Source: a virus. From it: a stretch of DNA of 64,000 bases. Numbering within the stretch: the stretch's first letter is position 1; each line of letters opens with the position of its first letter. The DNA lies in IMG/VR virus record IMGVR_UViG_3300032331_002637, positions 1-64,000 of that record. The stretch is one strand, 5' to 3'. Positions 23,980 to 32,421 of the stretch are shown one piece after another. A program made the position numbers and the translations under genes. The notes beneath the pieces are model-generated. The model was given only the letters and a program-made list of their open reading frames with translations. It searched no databases and was not told the origin of the DNA.

Positions 23980-24493
23980 TATAGAGGTTATTGATATAGA
24001 TGACCATTTATTTATACGACAAATAAATCCAGGGGTTATTATAATGCCTTACACTTCCGATGAGTCAGGATTCCCTGTTAAAATAGGTGTTATTTCTGAG
24101 GTATTAGATCAAAGACCTGGTGGAATGTCTATGACACTTATTACGGGATCGACAGAAGATGATGATAAAAATATTTATCAAACAGCAGTTAGGGAGTTAA
24201 GGGAGGAATCAGGATTTGAAATTAAAGATTTAAAAAGATGGAAATTCTTAGGAAGTCTATACACATCTAAAATGGTTATGAACTCCAATCCTTGTTTTGC
24301 TGTTGATATTACAGGGACTGTAGCTGAGGAGAAAGAAACTGACGGATCACAATCAGAGAAAGATTCAAAATTTGAATTAATTAGTGTGGACAATGCTTTG
24401 GATCTAGAAGATTCATTAGTTAGCACTTTATTTATAAAAACATTTAAAAACCTTTTTAATAAAAATGAACAAGATACAGAATCTCCCGAATAG
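23930..24493 (+). CDS. Nudix hydrolase
   Basis: A Nudix box is visible around residues 70-96: Gly in ITGSTEDDD, then VRELREESGF, which matches the R-E-x-x-E-E-x-G-U core that binds the divalent metal. The first Glu of the box (G-x5-E) appears as Asp in an acidic DDD run, with one extra residue, so the box is slightly degenerate. Length is 187 aa, like ADP-ribose or nucleoside-diphosphate-sugar pyrophosphatases. T4-type phages often encode Nudix enzymes (for example NudE.1) that hydrolyse ADP-ribose, Ap4A or related compounds. Here it could also trim nucleotide sugars made by the upstream cluster. The 5' end overlaps the previous gene by 50 bases. Confidence 0.75.
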   Translation: MELYEKADPKIIQKTGNIEVIDIDDHLFIRQINPGVIIMPYTSDESGFPVKIGVISEVLDQRPGGMSMTLITGSTEDDDKNIYQTAVRELREESGFEIKDLKRWKFLGSLYTSKMVMNSNPCFAVDITGTVAEEKETDGSQSEKDSKFELISVDNALDLEDSLVSTLFIKTFKNLFNKNEQDTESPE

Positions 24494-24653
24494 AAAGGAT
24501 AGAAGAAAAATGGCCAAAGACCTTGGTCTTTTTGGTAAGAAAAAAGATAAAGCAGAAACGGCTGAATCTAAAGAAAGAACTAAAGCTGTAGGAAATCTTA
24601 TTAGACTTAGGAATCTTACGGAGCAAAGAAATAATAACAAAACTAAAGACTAA
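24465..24653 (+). CDS. Small basic protein (62 aa)
   Basis: The product is very basic: MNKIQNLPNRKDRRKMAKD is followed by LFGKKKDKAE and an Arg/Asn-rich tail. The segment NRKDRRKMAK is a repeated type in small phage proteins and could bind nucleic acid, but I know no function. It overlaps the Nudix gene by 29 bases in a different frame and ends three bases before the next start. A shorter version from an internal ATG is possible. Confidence 0.5.
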   Translation: MNKIQNLPNRKDRRKMAKDLGLFGKKKDKAETAESKERTKAVGNLIRLRNLTEQRNNNKTKD

Positions 24654-24656
24654 AAG

Positions 24657-24986
24657 TTGGAGTGTTTTAAATCATTTATAGTATCAAAATCTGATAAGGT
24701 TAAAACAATAGATGCAGATTCTATTGGTCCTTATCATGTTATAGATGTAAATATGTGGTTTAAAACAAACAGTTTAACCCCTTCAAATATGAACGAAATT
24801 CGCCAATACATATTTGAAGAATGGCTACATAAAAAAATAGTTACTTCTAAAACAAAAGTTGTTTCTGGTAGTAACTTAGTGGTAGTTTATGATAGTCCTA
24901 CCGATCCTTTTATTGATTTATTAAAAAATAAAATTTCCGAAATTCTTGAATTTGAATTTTGTGATATTATTTTAATAGATGAATAG
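24657..24986 (+). CDS. Hypothetical protein with TTG start (109 aa)
   Basis: An in-frame TAA lies just upstream (24651) and the first internal ATG would remove over 30 residues, so TTG at 24657 is the likely start. It reads as Met-ECFKSFIVSKSDKVKTID. The protein is mixed alpha/beta with a hydrophobic C-terminus (FEFCDIILIDE). Its position right before the first large baseplate gene, with 19 bases between them, suggests a small tail or baseplate component or chaperone. No family was recognised. TTG initiation may limit its expression. Confidence 0.5.
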   Translation: MECFKSFIVSKSDKVKTIDADSIGPYHVIDVNMWFKTNSLTPSNMNEIRQYIFEEWLHKKIVTSKTKVVSGSNLVVVYDSPTDPFIDLLKNKISEILEFEFCDIILIDE

Positions 24987-25005
24987 AAAGTAAGGTATAT
25001 AATAC

Positions 25006-26829
25006 ATGGCAGCACCTTTCTCATTTTCATCAGATGTACAAGATTTTGAAAGATCTGGTAAGAATATATTTAAGTTCGATAGCGACAAAGTATTTGCTAC
25101 ATACGAACTATCCGATCTAGCAACTCTTCCTAAAAGTTTATTTTATGATGCTGCAACAGCAGATGGTGCGGGATATGCTGGTCTTTTTGCTTATTATGTT
25201 TTAGGTAGGGGTGCTGGAGGACAAAATGTTAAATATCATTTATCTGAGACAACTAATGAATTAAAAAACGTAACATCACAAGAATCAAGAAATCCCACAG
25301 CAGCTCAAATAATATCAATAACTTCAGGAAAAACTAGTGAAAACTCTGTGCCTGCTTATTTAGATCCTAAAAGTCCTTATAGAGGACAACTTTATAATGT
25401 TAAGGATTTTATATTTTGTAAATATTATGGTATTATTCCTAATAATAGGATGATAACTTTGAGAAGATTTCCGCATCCTACATTAGATTCACTAAGAACT
25501 ATTCCAGATGGAGGTGTTGGAGATTTTGGATTTTCTCAGAAAGATAAAAAGAAAATAACTTTTGAAGCTAGAGGAGTTCCTGAACTAGGTAAATTACATG
25601 ATAAAACTGGGGAACTTAACACATCCCTTCCTGTTGCACAAGCGGTTACATTTTTTGGTGGTGACACAGGTAACTCACTATCCACTGTATTAGGAATAAA
25701 CACGGGTTTAAATTTTGGCGCACAGACACAGGAAGCTGTAAAAAATGAACAAACAGGGGATCCTGGGTTAATGAATTCTCCATATGGAGATTTAATAAAA
25801 TCTTTAATAACTGGGACTGGAATAGATTTTGATCCAGAGGTAGCGGATAATTTAGCTGGTACATTATTAACTCCGGAGAAAAACAGAAACAGATTACAAA
25901 GAATGTTATTAGATCAGGCAGTAAGTGAAGACGGGCCGTTATCTAAAAAAATATTTGTCAATGTAAATACTGTTAATCAGATGATGATCAGATCGCAAGG
26001 TTTTAATGGGGGATTTGATTCCTTTAGCTTGGATTTTCATTATAATTTAACATCAGTTGGTAGAATTAATTCTAAGATTCTATTTCTTGATCTTATGACT
26101 AATCTTTTATCTATAGGATCAGATTATGGCCAATTTTTATCACCAGAGCTTAGATTATCTCAAACTAGTGTGGGATTAGGATTTCCTGGTGGACCCGCAG
26201 GATATGCAAAATCTATAGTTGATCCCATAGGTTATATTAGAGATACTGTTTCAAAAATGCTTTCAAAAGATAATGTTGATAGGCAATTAGAAAACGAAAA
26301 AGGATTAGCTGACCGGGTGTCACAGATAGCAGCAGAGGTTAAAGCTTTTGCTAATGATCCATCAAAAGGTTTAGGACCAGATTCAACACTAATGAAATCT
26401 ATATCTGTAATGTTAAGTGATGCTTTTCTTAAGAAGGTTTATTTTTCTCCTATTATGCTTAGTGGATATCCGACCGGAGATTGGCATATGGTAGTTGGTA
26501 ACCCTTTAAATCCTATTGCTATGATAGGAAATTTAGTTTGTACAAATGTTAAAATCACCTTCGGTGATGATCTAGGACCTGATGATTTTCCTACTGAATT
26601 AAAAGCTACATATACTTTACAACCAGGAAGACAAAGACATAGAGGCGATTTTGACTCAATGTTTAATAGAGGTAGTGGTAGACTATATCTTGGTCAATTA
26701 GTATCTTCTGGAGAATCTACTAAAGCATTTATTAATACCAGAGGAATATTCACTAATGAAATAAAAAATATAGACCAGACAGTAATACAAGGATCTAGTA
26801 CAACTACAGGATCGGAAAAAGTAAATTAG
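25006..26829 (+). CDS. Tail/baseplate structural protein (607 aa)
   Basis: No named family was recognised with certainty. The C-terminal region (GDWHMVVGNPLNPIAMIGN, then DDFPTELKATYTLQPGRQRH) reads like the conserved end of tail-tube-associated or baseplate proteins of contractile phages. These are rich in beta strands with Gly turns. An N-terminal part (SSDVQDFERSGKNIFKFDS) and a central LYNVKDFIFCKYYGIIPNN stretch are also beta-rich. It is the first gene of a run that continues with gp53-, gp27- and gp5-like genes, so a tube-to-baseplate junction role (T4 gp48/gp54 position) is plausible. An AGGTATATAATA box lies 8-19 bases before the ATG. Confidence 0.55.
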   Translation: MAAPFSFSSDVQDFERSGKNIFKFDSDKVFATYELSDLATLPKSLFYDAATADGAGYAGLFAYYVLGRGAGGQNVKYHLSETTNELKNVTSQESRNPTAAQIISITSGKTSENSVPAYLDPKSPYRGQLYNVKDFIFCKYYGIIPNNRMITLRRFPHPTLDSLRTIPDGGVGDFGFSQKDKKKITFEARGVPELGKLHDKTGELNTSLPVAQAVTFFGGDTGNSLSTVLGINTGLNFGAQTQEAVKNEQTGDPGLMNSPYGDLIKSLITGTGIDFDPEVADNLAGTLLTPEKNRNRLQRMLLDQAVSEDGPLSKKIFVNVNTVNQMMIRSQGFNGGFDSFSLDFHYNLTSVGRINSKILFLDLMTNLLSIGSDYGQFLSPELRLSQTSVGLGFPGGPAGYAKSIVDPIGYIRDTVSKMLSKDNVDRQLENEKGLADRVSQIAAEVKAFANDPSKGLGPDSTLMKSISVMLSDAFLKKVYFSPIMLSGYPTGDWHMVVGNPLNPIAMIGNLVCTNVKITFGDDLGPDDFPTELKATYTLQPGRQRHRGDFDSMFNRGSGRLYLGQLVSSGESTKAFINTRGIFTNEIKNIDQTVIQGSSTTTGSEKVN

Positions 26830-26846
26830 AAAAATAATAATAATAG

Positions 26847-27452
26847 ATGTTAATTATTGATATAATAGAAGCAAAACCTTATAGGACAGATCCCAATACT
26901 AAAATATCTTTATTGGATCTTGTTAGTCCATCTTGGGATCCAAAATCTATTGGTTATGAATTAAAAAGTATTGCCATAGTAACTGACGAAACTGAAATGA
27001 GACCTGATTTAATTGCTCTTTCATATATGAGTGAAGCTAGTCATTTAGGTACATTATTAAAAATAAATAATATATCTAATCCTCTTAGCTTACTAAGAGG
27101 TGAGGTTTTATTAGTACCATCGGATAAGATGATGAAAAATTTATTCGCTAGCGGACAAGCTGTAAATAACCAGAAACAGAAAGCTAAATCTTTCAGAAAA
27201 GAATTACAGGAAAAAATATCACAGGTCAGTCAGGAAAGACTTGAGTATTTGAATTCTAAAAATATATCAAATCTAACAGAAACTCCTCTTCCACCAAATA
27301 TGTTAAAAGAAGGAGAACAACAAATATTAGTTGAAGGTGGGAGATTAATATTTGGACCTGATATAGGAACTTGTAGAGCTAAGACAAAAAAGAATGTTTC
27401 TATTACTGATATAAAGTCTAAGCTTGCACAGAAGAACATTTTTAAAAGATAA
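26847..27452 (+). CDS. gp53-like baseplate wedge protein / LysM-like (201 aa)
   Basis: Residues 45-95 contain MRPDLIALSYMSEASHLGTL, then KINNISNP and a hydrophobic LLVPS. This follows the gp53 family pattern (R-P-D-L-I-x-x-x-x-Y, then N-N-I, then V/I-P), which is related to LysM domains. In T4, gp53 joins six wedges into the baseplate and contacts gp25, gp27 and gp48. The rest is a coiled, charged helix (FRKELQEKISQVSQERL) and a C-terminal domain without known motifs. It lies between the 607-aa structural gene and the hub-like gene, as expected for the baseplate module. Confidence 0.6.
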   Translation: MLIIDIIEAKPYRTDPNTKISLLDLVSPSWDPKSIGYELKSIAIVTDETEMRPDLIALSYMSEASHLGTLLKINNISNPLSLLRGEVLLVPSDKMMKNLFASGQAVNNQKQKAKSFRKELQEKISQVSQERLEYLNSKNISNLTETPLPPNMLKEGEQQILVEGGRLIFGPDIGTCRAKTKKNVSITDIKSKLAQKNIFKR

Positions 27453-27455
27453 TAA

Positions 27456-29069
27456 ATGGCTGTAGATTTTAATTTAAGAAAAGCTATATTACAATATAGA
27501 GATCCCACTATATTACTGGATGAATTAGGAATAGTTGACACGTCCTCACAGGAAGGGGATATAACAGCAAATGACCAAAGATCTGGAAATATACAAAAAA
27601 AATATACAGGGCTAGCTGAGCCTTTAGTAAGGATTAATAATGCTACTATTACAGGTATTAAATATTTTAATCTGGATCTGACTGGATTTAAACCCACACT
27701 TTTATTTAGATTTGAAACAATAGATGAGAGATTTCTTTTCACGTCATATCCTAAAGACGGTGATATAGTTTCTTTGTATATAAGGCCTTTTGGTGAATTA
27801 TTTAAACCTATCAGGATGGATTTTATTATAAACGAGGTGATATCTCCTTTTAATAATGGACCATATAACACAAATGAACCATCAACTGGTAAATTCCTTT
27901 CCTTTACTGTAATGTGTGAAGTGAGAATACCAAAACTATATAAACATATATGTAAGAATATTAGAGGAACAAGTACAGAAGCATTAATAAAAATAGCGGA
28001 AGATCTTGGTCTAGGATATGCTTCTAACGAAGTAAAGATGAACGATCCAATGAATTGGCTTTCACCTAATCTTGATTACGAATCTTTTATAAAAAATATA
28101 GTTAATGGTGCTTGGTTAGGAGAGGATGATTATTTTGATTGTTGGATAGATCAATATTATAATATAAATCTAGTAAATCTTAAAAAACAATTTGACGAGC
28201 AGAATTCTAAAATTGACACAATGAGAATGGCTTACGGTGTTGATTCATTCGGTGATTTAAGTGGAGGTGCAGAACCTGCTGAAGTTGAATTCCCTATTGT
28301 TCTTACAAATTCAACGCAATTTGAGAAGTCTCCCCTTTTTATTAAAGATCTTGCTTTGGAACAAAACTCTGGGTCTATTAATAAAGATCTAGGATATTTT
28401 CAAAAGATTCAATTCTACGATGATAAATTAAAATCAGATAAGCCTAAAAATAAGTTCGTTGAATATTCTATAGAATCAGTAACTAATAAGGATTTAAGTT
28501 CTAGGGACACTTTAAATAAAGGAAGATTAGGAGAGGATGTATATAAGGACGAGGAAAAGAAAACTTATATAGGTACGATGTACTTTGATAATGTTCATGA
28601 AAATTTTCAACAGGCATCTATACAAAATATACTTAATAGAAATGATAGTTATAAGACTATATTAAAAGTGAAAAATAGAGCATGGACTCCTTTTTTATAT
28701 AGAGGACAAACATTCCCTGTAATTATTATGAGCGAAGGGAGTACTACAGCTTCTTCAGATTCTGCAATGGGTCCAGGAGGAAAAAAAGCTTCTTTAGCAC
28801 CAGACGGAGATAAAAGAGTACCTAATGTATTTCTCTCTGGTAATTATGTTGTTCTTGGTTTTAATTTAGAGTTTAATCCTAATGATGGGATATATCAAAG
28901 TATGATTCTTGGTAAAAAACAATGGACTTTAAATCCTGGGATTATTTCAGATCCTAAGACATTAGATCCTAAAGTTGATGATGCACAATTTAATGATTTA
29001 GTTAAAAATTCATCTACTATATTACAACAAGAAGTTGGCAAAATAAAAAGCAGCATATTTGCTGGATAA
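27456..29069 (+). CDS. Baseplate hub protein, gp27/gpD-like (537 aa)
   Basis: Residues about 55-130 show a beta-barrel-like pattern (LLFRFETIDERFLFTSYPKD, then VSLYIRPFG), and about 170-230 read ALIKIAEDLGLGYASNEV followed by SFIKNIVNGAWLGEDDYFDC. This resembles the middle domain of hub proteins (T4 gp27, Mu gp44, P2 gpD), in which a helix-rich domain sits between two tube-like barrels. The location three genes from the gp5-like spike fits, because gp27 forms the trimeric cup onto which gp5 docks. The family call rests on layout rather than a diagnostic motif. Confidence 0.6.
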   Translation: MAVDFNLRKAILQYRDPTILLDELGIVDTSSQEGDITANDQRSGNIQKKYTGLAEPLVRINNATITGIKYFNLDLTGFKPTLLFRFETIDERFLFTSYPKDGDIVSLYIRPFGELFKPIRMDFIINEVISPFNNGPYNTNEPSTGKFLSFTVMCEVRIPKLYKHICKNIRGTSTEALIKIAEDLGLGYASNEVKMNDPMNWLSPNLDYESFIKNIVNGAWLGEDDYFDCWIDQYYNINLVNLKKQFDEQNSKIDTMRMAYGVDSFGDLSGGAEPAEVEFPIVLTNSTQFEKSPLFIKDLALEQNSGSINKDLGYFQKIQFYDDKLKSDKPKNKFVEYSIESVTNKDLSSRDTLNKGRLGEDVYKDEEKKTYIGTMYFDNVHENFQQASIQNILNRNDSYKTILKVKNRAWTPFLYRGQTFPVIIMSEGSTTASSDSAMGPGGKKASLAPDGDKRVPNVFLSGNYVVLGFNLEFNPNDGIYQSMILGKKQWTLNPGIISDPKTLDPKVDDAQFNDLVKNSSTILQQEVGKIKSSIFAG

Positions 29070-29083
29070 ATAATTTTTAAAAA

Positions 29084-31459
29084 ATGGCAGATTTTTTTGG
29101 TGATTTTGGTGACGAGGCCAAAAAATCTTTAAATAGAAAGATAGATTATCAAAGGGAAAAATTTCTAAAAGGGATTTCCACCTCTAAGCACGGAAAAAAA
29201 GAAGATCCTACATATTTACATTTTAGATTTATCTTTGATGAGGGTATTTCTGATCAGATAGATCCTGAGACATTTTTAGCACCATCTCCATTATTTAGCC
29301 CTTATAAAAATCCAGCTAAAGCTACAGGTGTTGAAGGTGCAACAGGAAATGCTGAGCAACCAACCCCGCCTTCTTTTGTAACAGGTGGTTCTAATTTCTT
29401 TTATCAATCTAAATTTCGAATTGATGGAATGGAAGGTTTTGGTGCTATTGACCCACAAGATGGATATGCTTATATGGGTGCTCAAGAATATTTATTTCAA
29501 AGATCTACACAAAGAAGAGATATGCTTAACGCATTCAGAAATGGATTTCTTTATATAAACAAAAATAGTCCATATTATTTTCAGAGCATATCTGGACTAG
29601 ATCAATTATTAAAATCTGATATAAAAAACATACACAAAGGAGCAAGTAAACCACAAAGAATGGGTACTTTATCAATAGATTGTTTAGAATCTATTGATAT
29701 GAGAATGTTTGCTCTTTCCGAACTTTACAGAAAAGCTATTTATGATTATAAATATCAAAGATCAATGCTTCCTGAGAATCTTAGAAAGTTTAGAATGTGG
29801 CTGGTTATAACGGAGATTAGAAATATACAATTAAGTTATGGAATTGGTGATGTGCTAAACCCTTTCTCTATACCTTCGGTTGCAAAAGCTGCTAATGCTT
29901 TAGATAGTTTTAATTCACAGACGGGATTTTTGGATAAAATATCCGGACTTAATCAAAAAAGTACAAACACAGAAAAAGCTCCTCCAGAAAATAATGCCTT
30001 AGGAACCGACGAGTTAGGGCCATATGCTTTTATTTATCAATTTGATCAATGTGAATTTGATTTTGATGATAGCTATCCATCATATTCCTCTATAGATAAT
30101 AAAGGAGGTTCAGCAGTGACTAGTAAATTTAAAATACATGTCGGCAGGGTTAAGGATTATAAAATACAATTCAATCAATTAGCCGATATTATCGGGAAAA
30201 ACGATAATGTAAAACAAATGGTTATTAATGACACCTGGGGATCTTTAGGTAGTAGTTATAGAGATTATGATTATGTAGGAACTCAAGGGATATCAGATCT
30301 TGTTATGGACGAAAATGATCCTGCTGGGTTTTTTAAAGAGATGGCTTCCAATTTTATAACTAATACTGTTGCAGATCTTAAGAATATAGGTGTTTCTAAA
30401 TTAGAAAATGCTTTACTAGGTAACATTTACGGATTAGGTGGATTAAATATAGCGTCAGCAGGAAGGAGTGCTTTTTCTGTAGCTAACACATTTAATGATC
30501 TTAAGAATAATGGAATACCTGATCCCAGAAAAGATAATTCACCTCAAGGACAAGGTCTAGGAGGACCAGGACAAAGACAATATCCCACTATCAACGAAGA
30601 TGCTTATACCGGAACTTCATCACAAAATAACGAAAATTTAGGAAATGTTTTAGGTGGTAGTACTAATCCTCCTGGTACATTATCTGGTGATGTTTATCCG
30701 AATGTTCCTGGTACAGATTTAGGTGGACCGGATAGGCAATATCCTTCAAATGATTCGGATGAGTATAATAATGTACCTGGGGCAGATTCGGGTGTACCCG
30801 GAAGAGTTTACCCGGTTCCTTCTGGAGATACATACCCCACTGTTCCTGGTACAGATTTAGGAGTACCTGATAGGCAATACACAACAAATGATTCGGATGA
30901 GTATAATAATGTACCAGGCACAGATTCGGGTGTTCCTGAAAGGGTTTACCCAATTCCTTCTGGAGATACCTATCCCACTGTTCCTGGTGCAGATTTAGGA
31001 GTACCTGATAGACAATATTCACAAGCAGGAGGAGATGAGTATACTAATGTCCCTGGCAGCGATTTGGGTGTGATAGGTAGGGTTTATGATGAACCAGTAG
31101 GCGATGTCTATTCTAATGTGCCCGGATCGGATTTAGGAGCACCTGATAGACAATATTCGCAAGCAGGAGGTAACGAATACCCAGAGGCTGAAATAGGAGT
31201 TGCCCCTAATTTTACTAAAGTATACCCAGATGCTGATAATAAATACCCTAAAGTAAATGACAGGGAATATAAAGATTCCATTAAAGAATTTAATGATAGT
31301 ATGGGTGATGTTTATAAAAATGTACCAGGACCAGATTTAGGGGGCAAAGGAAGAAACTACGAATCTATTAGGACGGATGAATATAAAGATATTCCCCCGC
31401 AGCCTCAAATTAATTTAGGAAGGACTTATACTAAATCTAATAATTCCGAAAACTCCTAA
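29084..31459 (+). CDS. Virion protein with C-terminal 23-residue tandem repeats (791 aa)
   Basis: The N-terminal ~450 residues form a soluble domain (TYLHFRFIFDEGISDQIDPE, SELYRKAIYDYKYQRSMLPE) of unknown family. From about residue 500 to 780 the protein consists of degenerate 23-residue repeats with the core VPGxDxGxPxRxY followed by a short acidic linker with a second Tyr. Two subtypes alternate, giving a 46-residue period. The repeats are rich in Tyr, Pro, Asp and Gly with no hydrophobic core, suggesting an extended, perhaps fibrous or adhesive, tail. It lies between the hub-like and spike-like genes, so it is probably attached to the baseplate centre. Confidence 0.6.
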   Translation: MADFFGDFGDEAKKSLNRKIDYQREKFLKGISTSKHGKKEDPTYLHFRFIFDEGISDQIDPETFLAPSPLFSPYKNPAKATGVEGATGNAEQPTPPSFVTGGSNFFYQSKFRIDGMEGFGAIDPQDGYAYMGAQEYLFQRSTQRRDMLNAFRNGFLYINKNSPYYFQSISGLDQLLKSDIKNIHKGASKPQRMGTLSIDCLESIDMRMFALSELYRKAIYDYKYQRSMLPENLRKFRMWLVITEIRNIQLSYGIGDVLNPFSIPSVAKAANALDSFNSQTGFLDKISGLNQKSTNTEKAPPENNALGTDELGPYAFIYQFDQCEFDFDDSYPSYSSIDNKGGSAVTSKFKIHVGRVKDYKIQFNQLADIIGKNDNVKQMVINDTWGSLGSSYRDYDYVGTQGISDLVMDENDPAGFFKEMASNFITNTVADLKNIGVSKLENALLGNIYGLGGLNIASAGRSAFSVANTFNDLKNNGIPDPRKDNSPQGQGLGGPGQRQYPTINEDAYTGTSSQNNENLGNVLGGSTNPPGTLSGDVYPNVPGTDLGGPDRQYPSNDSDEYNNVPGADSGVPGRVYPVPSGDTYPTVPGTDLGVPDRQYTTNDSDEYNNVPGTDSGVPERVYPIPSGDTYPTVPGADLGVPDRQYSQAGGDEYTNVPGSDLGVIGRVYDEPVGDVYSNVPGSDLGAPDRQYSQAGGNEYPEAEIGVAPNFTKVYPDADNKYPKVNDREYKDSIKEFNDSMGDVYKNVPGPDLGGKGRNYESIRTDEYKDIPPQPQINLGRTYTKSNNSENS
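30690..31165 (+). repeat. In-frame 69/138-base tandem repeats within the 791-aa gene
   Basis: Equivalent positions of the repeat (GTnCCnGG of the V-P-G codons) occur at 30773, 30911 and 31049, exactly 138 bases apart, and again at 31118, a further 69 bases. The units code for alternating D-S-G-V-P and D-L-G-V-P types. Synonymous changes outnumber amino-acid changes between the two best copies. The period is a multiple of three, so unit gain or loss keeps the frame. Confidence 0.8.
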
Positions 31460-31481
31460 TCAAAATTAACTATAATTTTAT

Positions 31482-32420
31482 ATGAGCTTAGTTAATAGAG
31501 AAAAATTAGAAAGACCAAATACGGAGATAACTCATTATTTAGGTGTTGTGGTCGATAATAAAGATCCAGAATTTAGAGGAAGAGCAAAGATACGTGTTTT
31601 TGGACTATTTGATCAAATAGAAGATGTGGATCTACCTTGGTCACATCAAAGATTTGAGATGAGCTACGGATTAGGCGGGGGATCTGGTAGAATATCTGTT
31701 CCTAAGTTAGGTTCAGTAGTTCATGTGCAATTTAATAATGGTAACTATTATAGTCCAGAATATAAAGCAGTACAGGAATTATCACCAGATTTAATAGATG
31801 AGATAAGAGTTAGTTATGATGGTGCTCATTCTCTTATATACGATGGTATAGAAAGATTAAAAATGTACTATACTGTAGAGAAAGGTCTTGTAATAGATTT
31901 GAAAGATTCTAAAATTATAATAAGGAATGATAATTCTATACTAATAACTCACGCAGATGATACAGCTTCAATAGAATTAAAAGGAGGTAAAATAACTAAA
32001 TATGCAGATCAAGAGATAGAGAATACTGCGGTTACTAGAATTAAACATTCTTCTGAAGAGGTTTGGATGGATGGTAAAACAACTAATCTTGGACACTCTC
32101 CTGTTTTTTCTGCTGTATGTGCAGAACCTCTTTGGGACTTCTTAAAAAAATTAGCTATATCAGTAGACAGTAAAATGCCAGCTACACCTGGTGTTAATTC
32201 AACACTAGCATCTAGCTTTGAACAATTAGCAACAAGCCAAACAGTAAGGGTTACTAGAGAAAATACACCAGATCTTCCTACTACGCCAGCACAGAATAAT
32301 ACTCCTGTATCATTACCTAATACTGGACCTACTGGAATATTAGGAATTACTGGATTAACTGGACCTAATGGAATAACTGGACCAAATGGAATAAACACTA
32401 CAGGAGCTACGGGAGGATAA
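31482..32420 (+). CDS. Central spike protein, gp5/gpV-like OB fold with collagen-like tail (312 aa)
   Basis: Residues 16-95 (HYLGVVVDNKDPEFRGRAKI, then LPWSHQ, GSGRISVPKLGSVVHVQF, GNYYSPEY) match the OB-fold domain of gp5/gpV/VgrG spikes, including the P-x-x-G-x-x-V-x-V-x-F pattern. Residues 105-190 form a short beta-helix (DLKDSKIIIRNDNSILI, IELKGGKITKYA). There is no lysozyme domain as found in T4 gp5. The C-terminus (283-312) is a Gly-x-y run such as GPTGILGITG, like a collagen-type trimeric stem. The spike trimer docks under the hub and pierces the outer membrane. It follows the repeat protein by 22 bases. Confidence 0.82.
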   Translation: MSLVNREKLERPNTEITHYLGVVVDNKDPEFRGRAKIRVFGLFDQIEDVDLPWSHQRFEMSYGLGGGSGRISVPKLGSVVHVQFNNGNYYSPEYKAVQELSPDLIDEIRVSYDGAHSLIYDGIERLKMYYTVEKGLVIDLKDSKIIIRNDNSILITHADDTASIELKGGKITKYADQEIENTAVTRIKHSSEEVWMDGKTTNLGHSPVFSAVCAEPLWDFLKKLAISVDSKMPATPGVNSTLASSFEQLATSQTVRVTRENTPDLPTTPAQNNTPVSLPNTGPTGILGITGLTGPNGITGPNGINTTGATGG

Positions 32421-32421
32421 T

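Noticed and set aside
27230-27871. Open minus-strand frame of 213 codons
   Set aside because: It runs antisense across the gp53-like and hub-like genes and reads as low-information sequence; gene spacing on the plus strand leaves no room for it.
30663-31022. Open minus-strand frame of 119 codons within the repeat region
   Set aside because: It is the antisense shadow of the 23-residue repeats; its sequence repeats with the same period and the plus strand is clearly the coding one.
30690-31165. CRISPR array
   Set aside because: The repeats are degenerate, have no fixed direct repeat with unique spacers, and keep a reading frame throughout.
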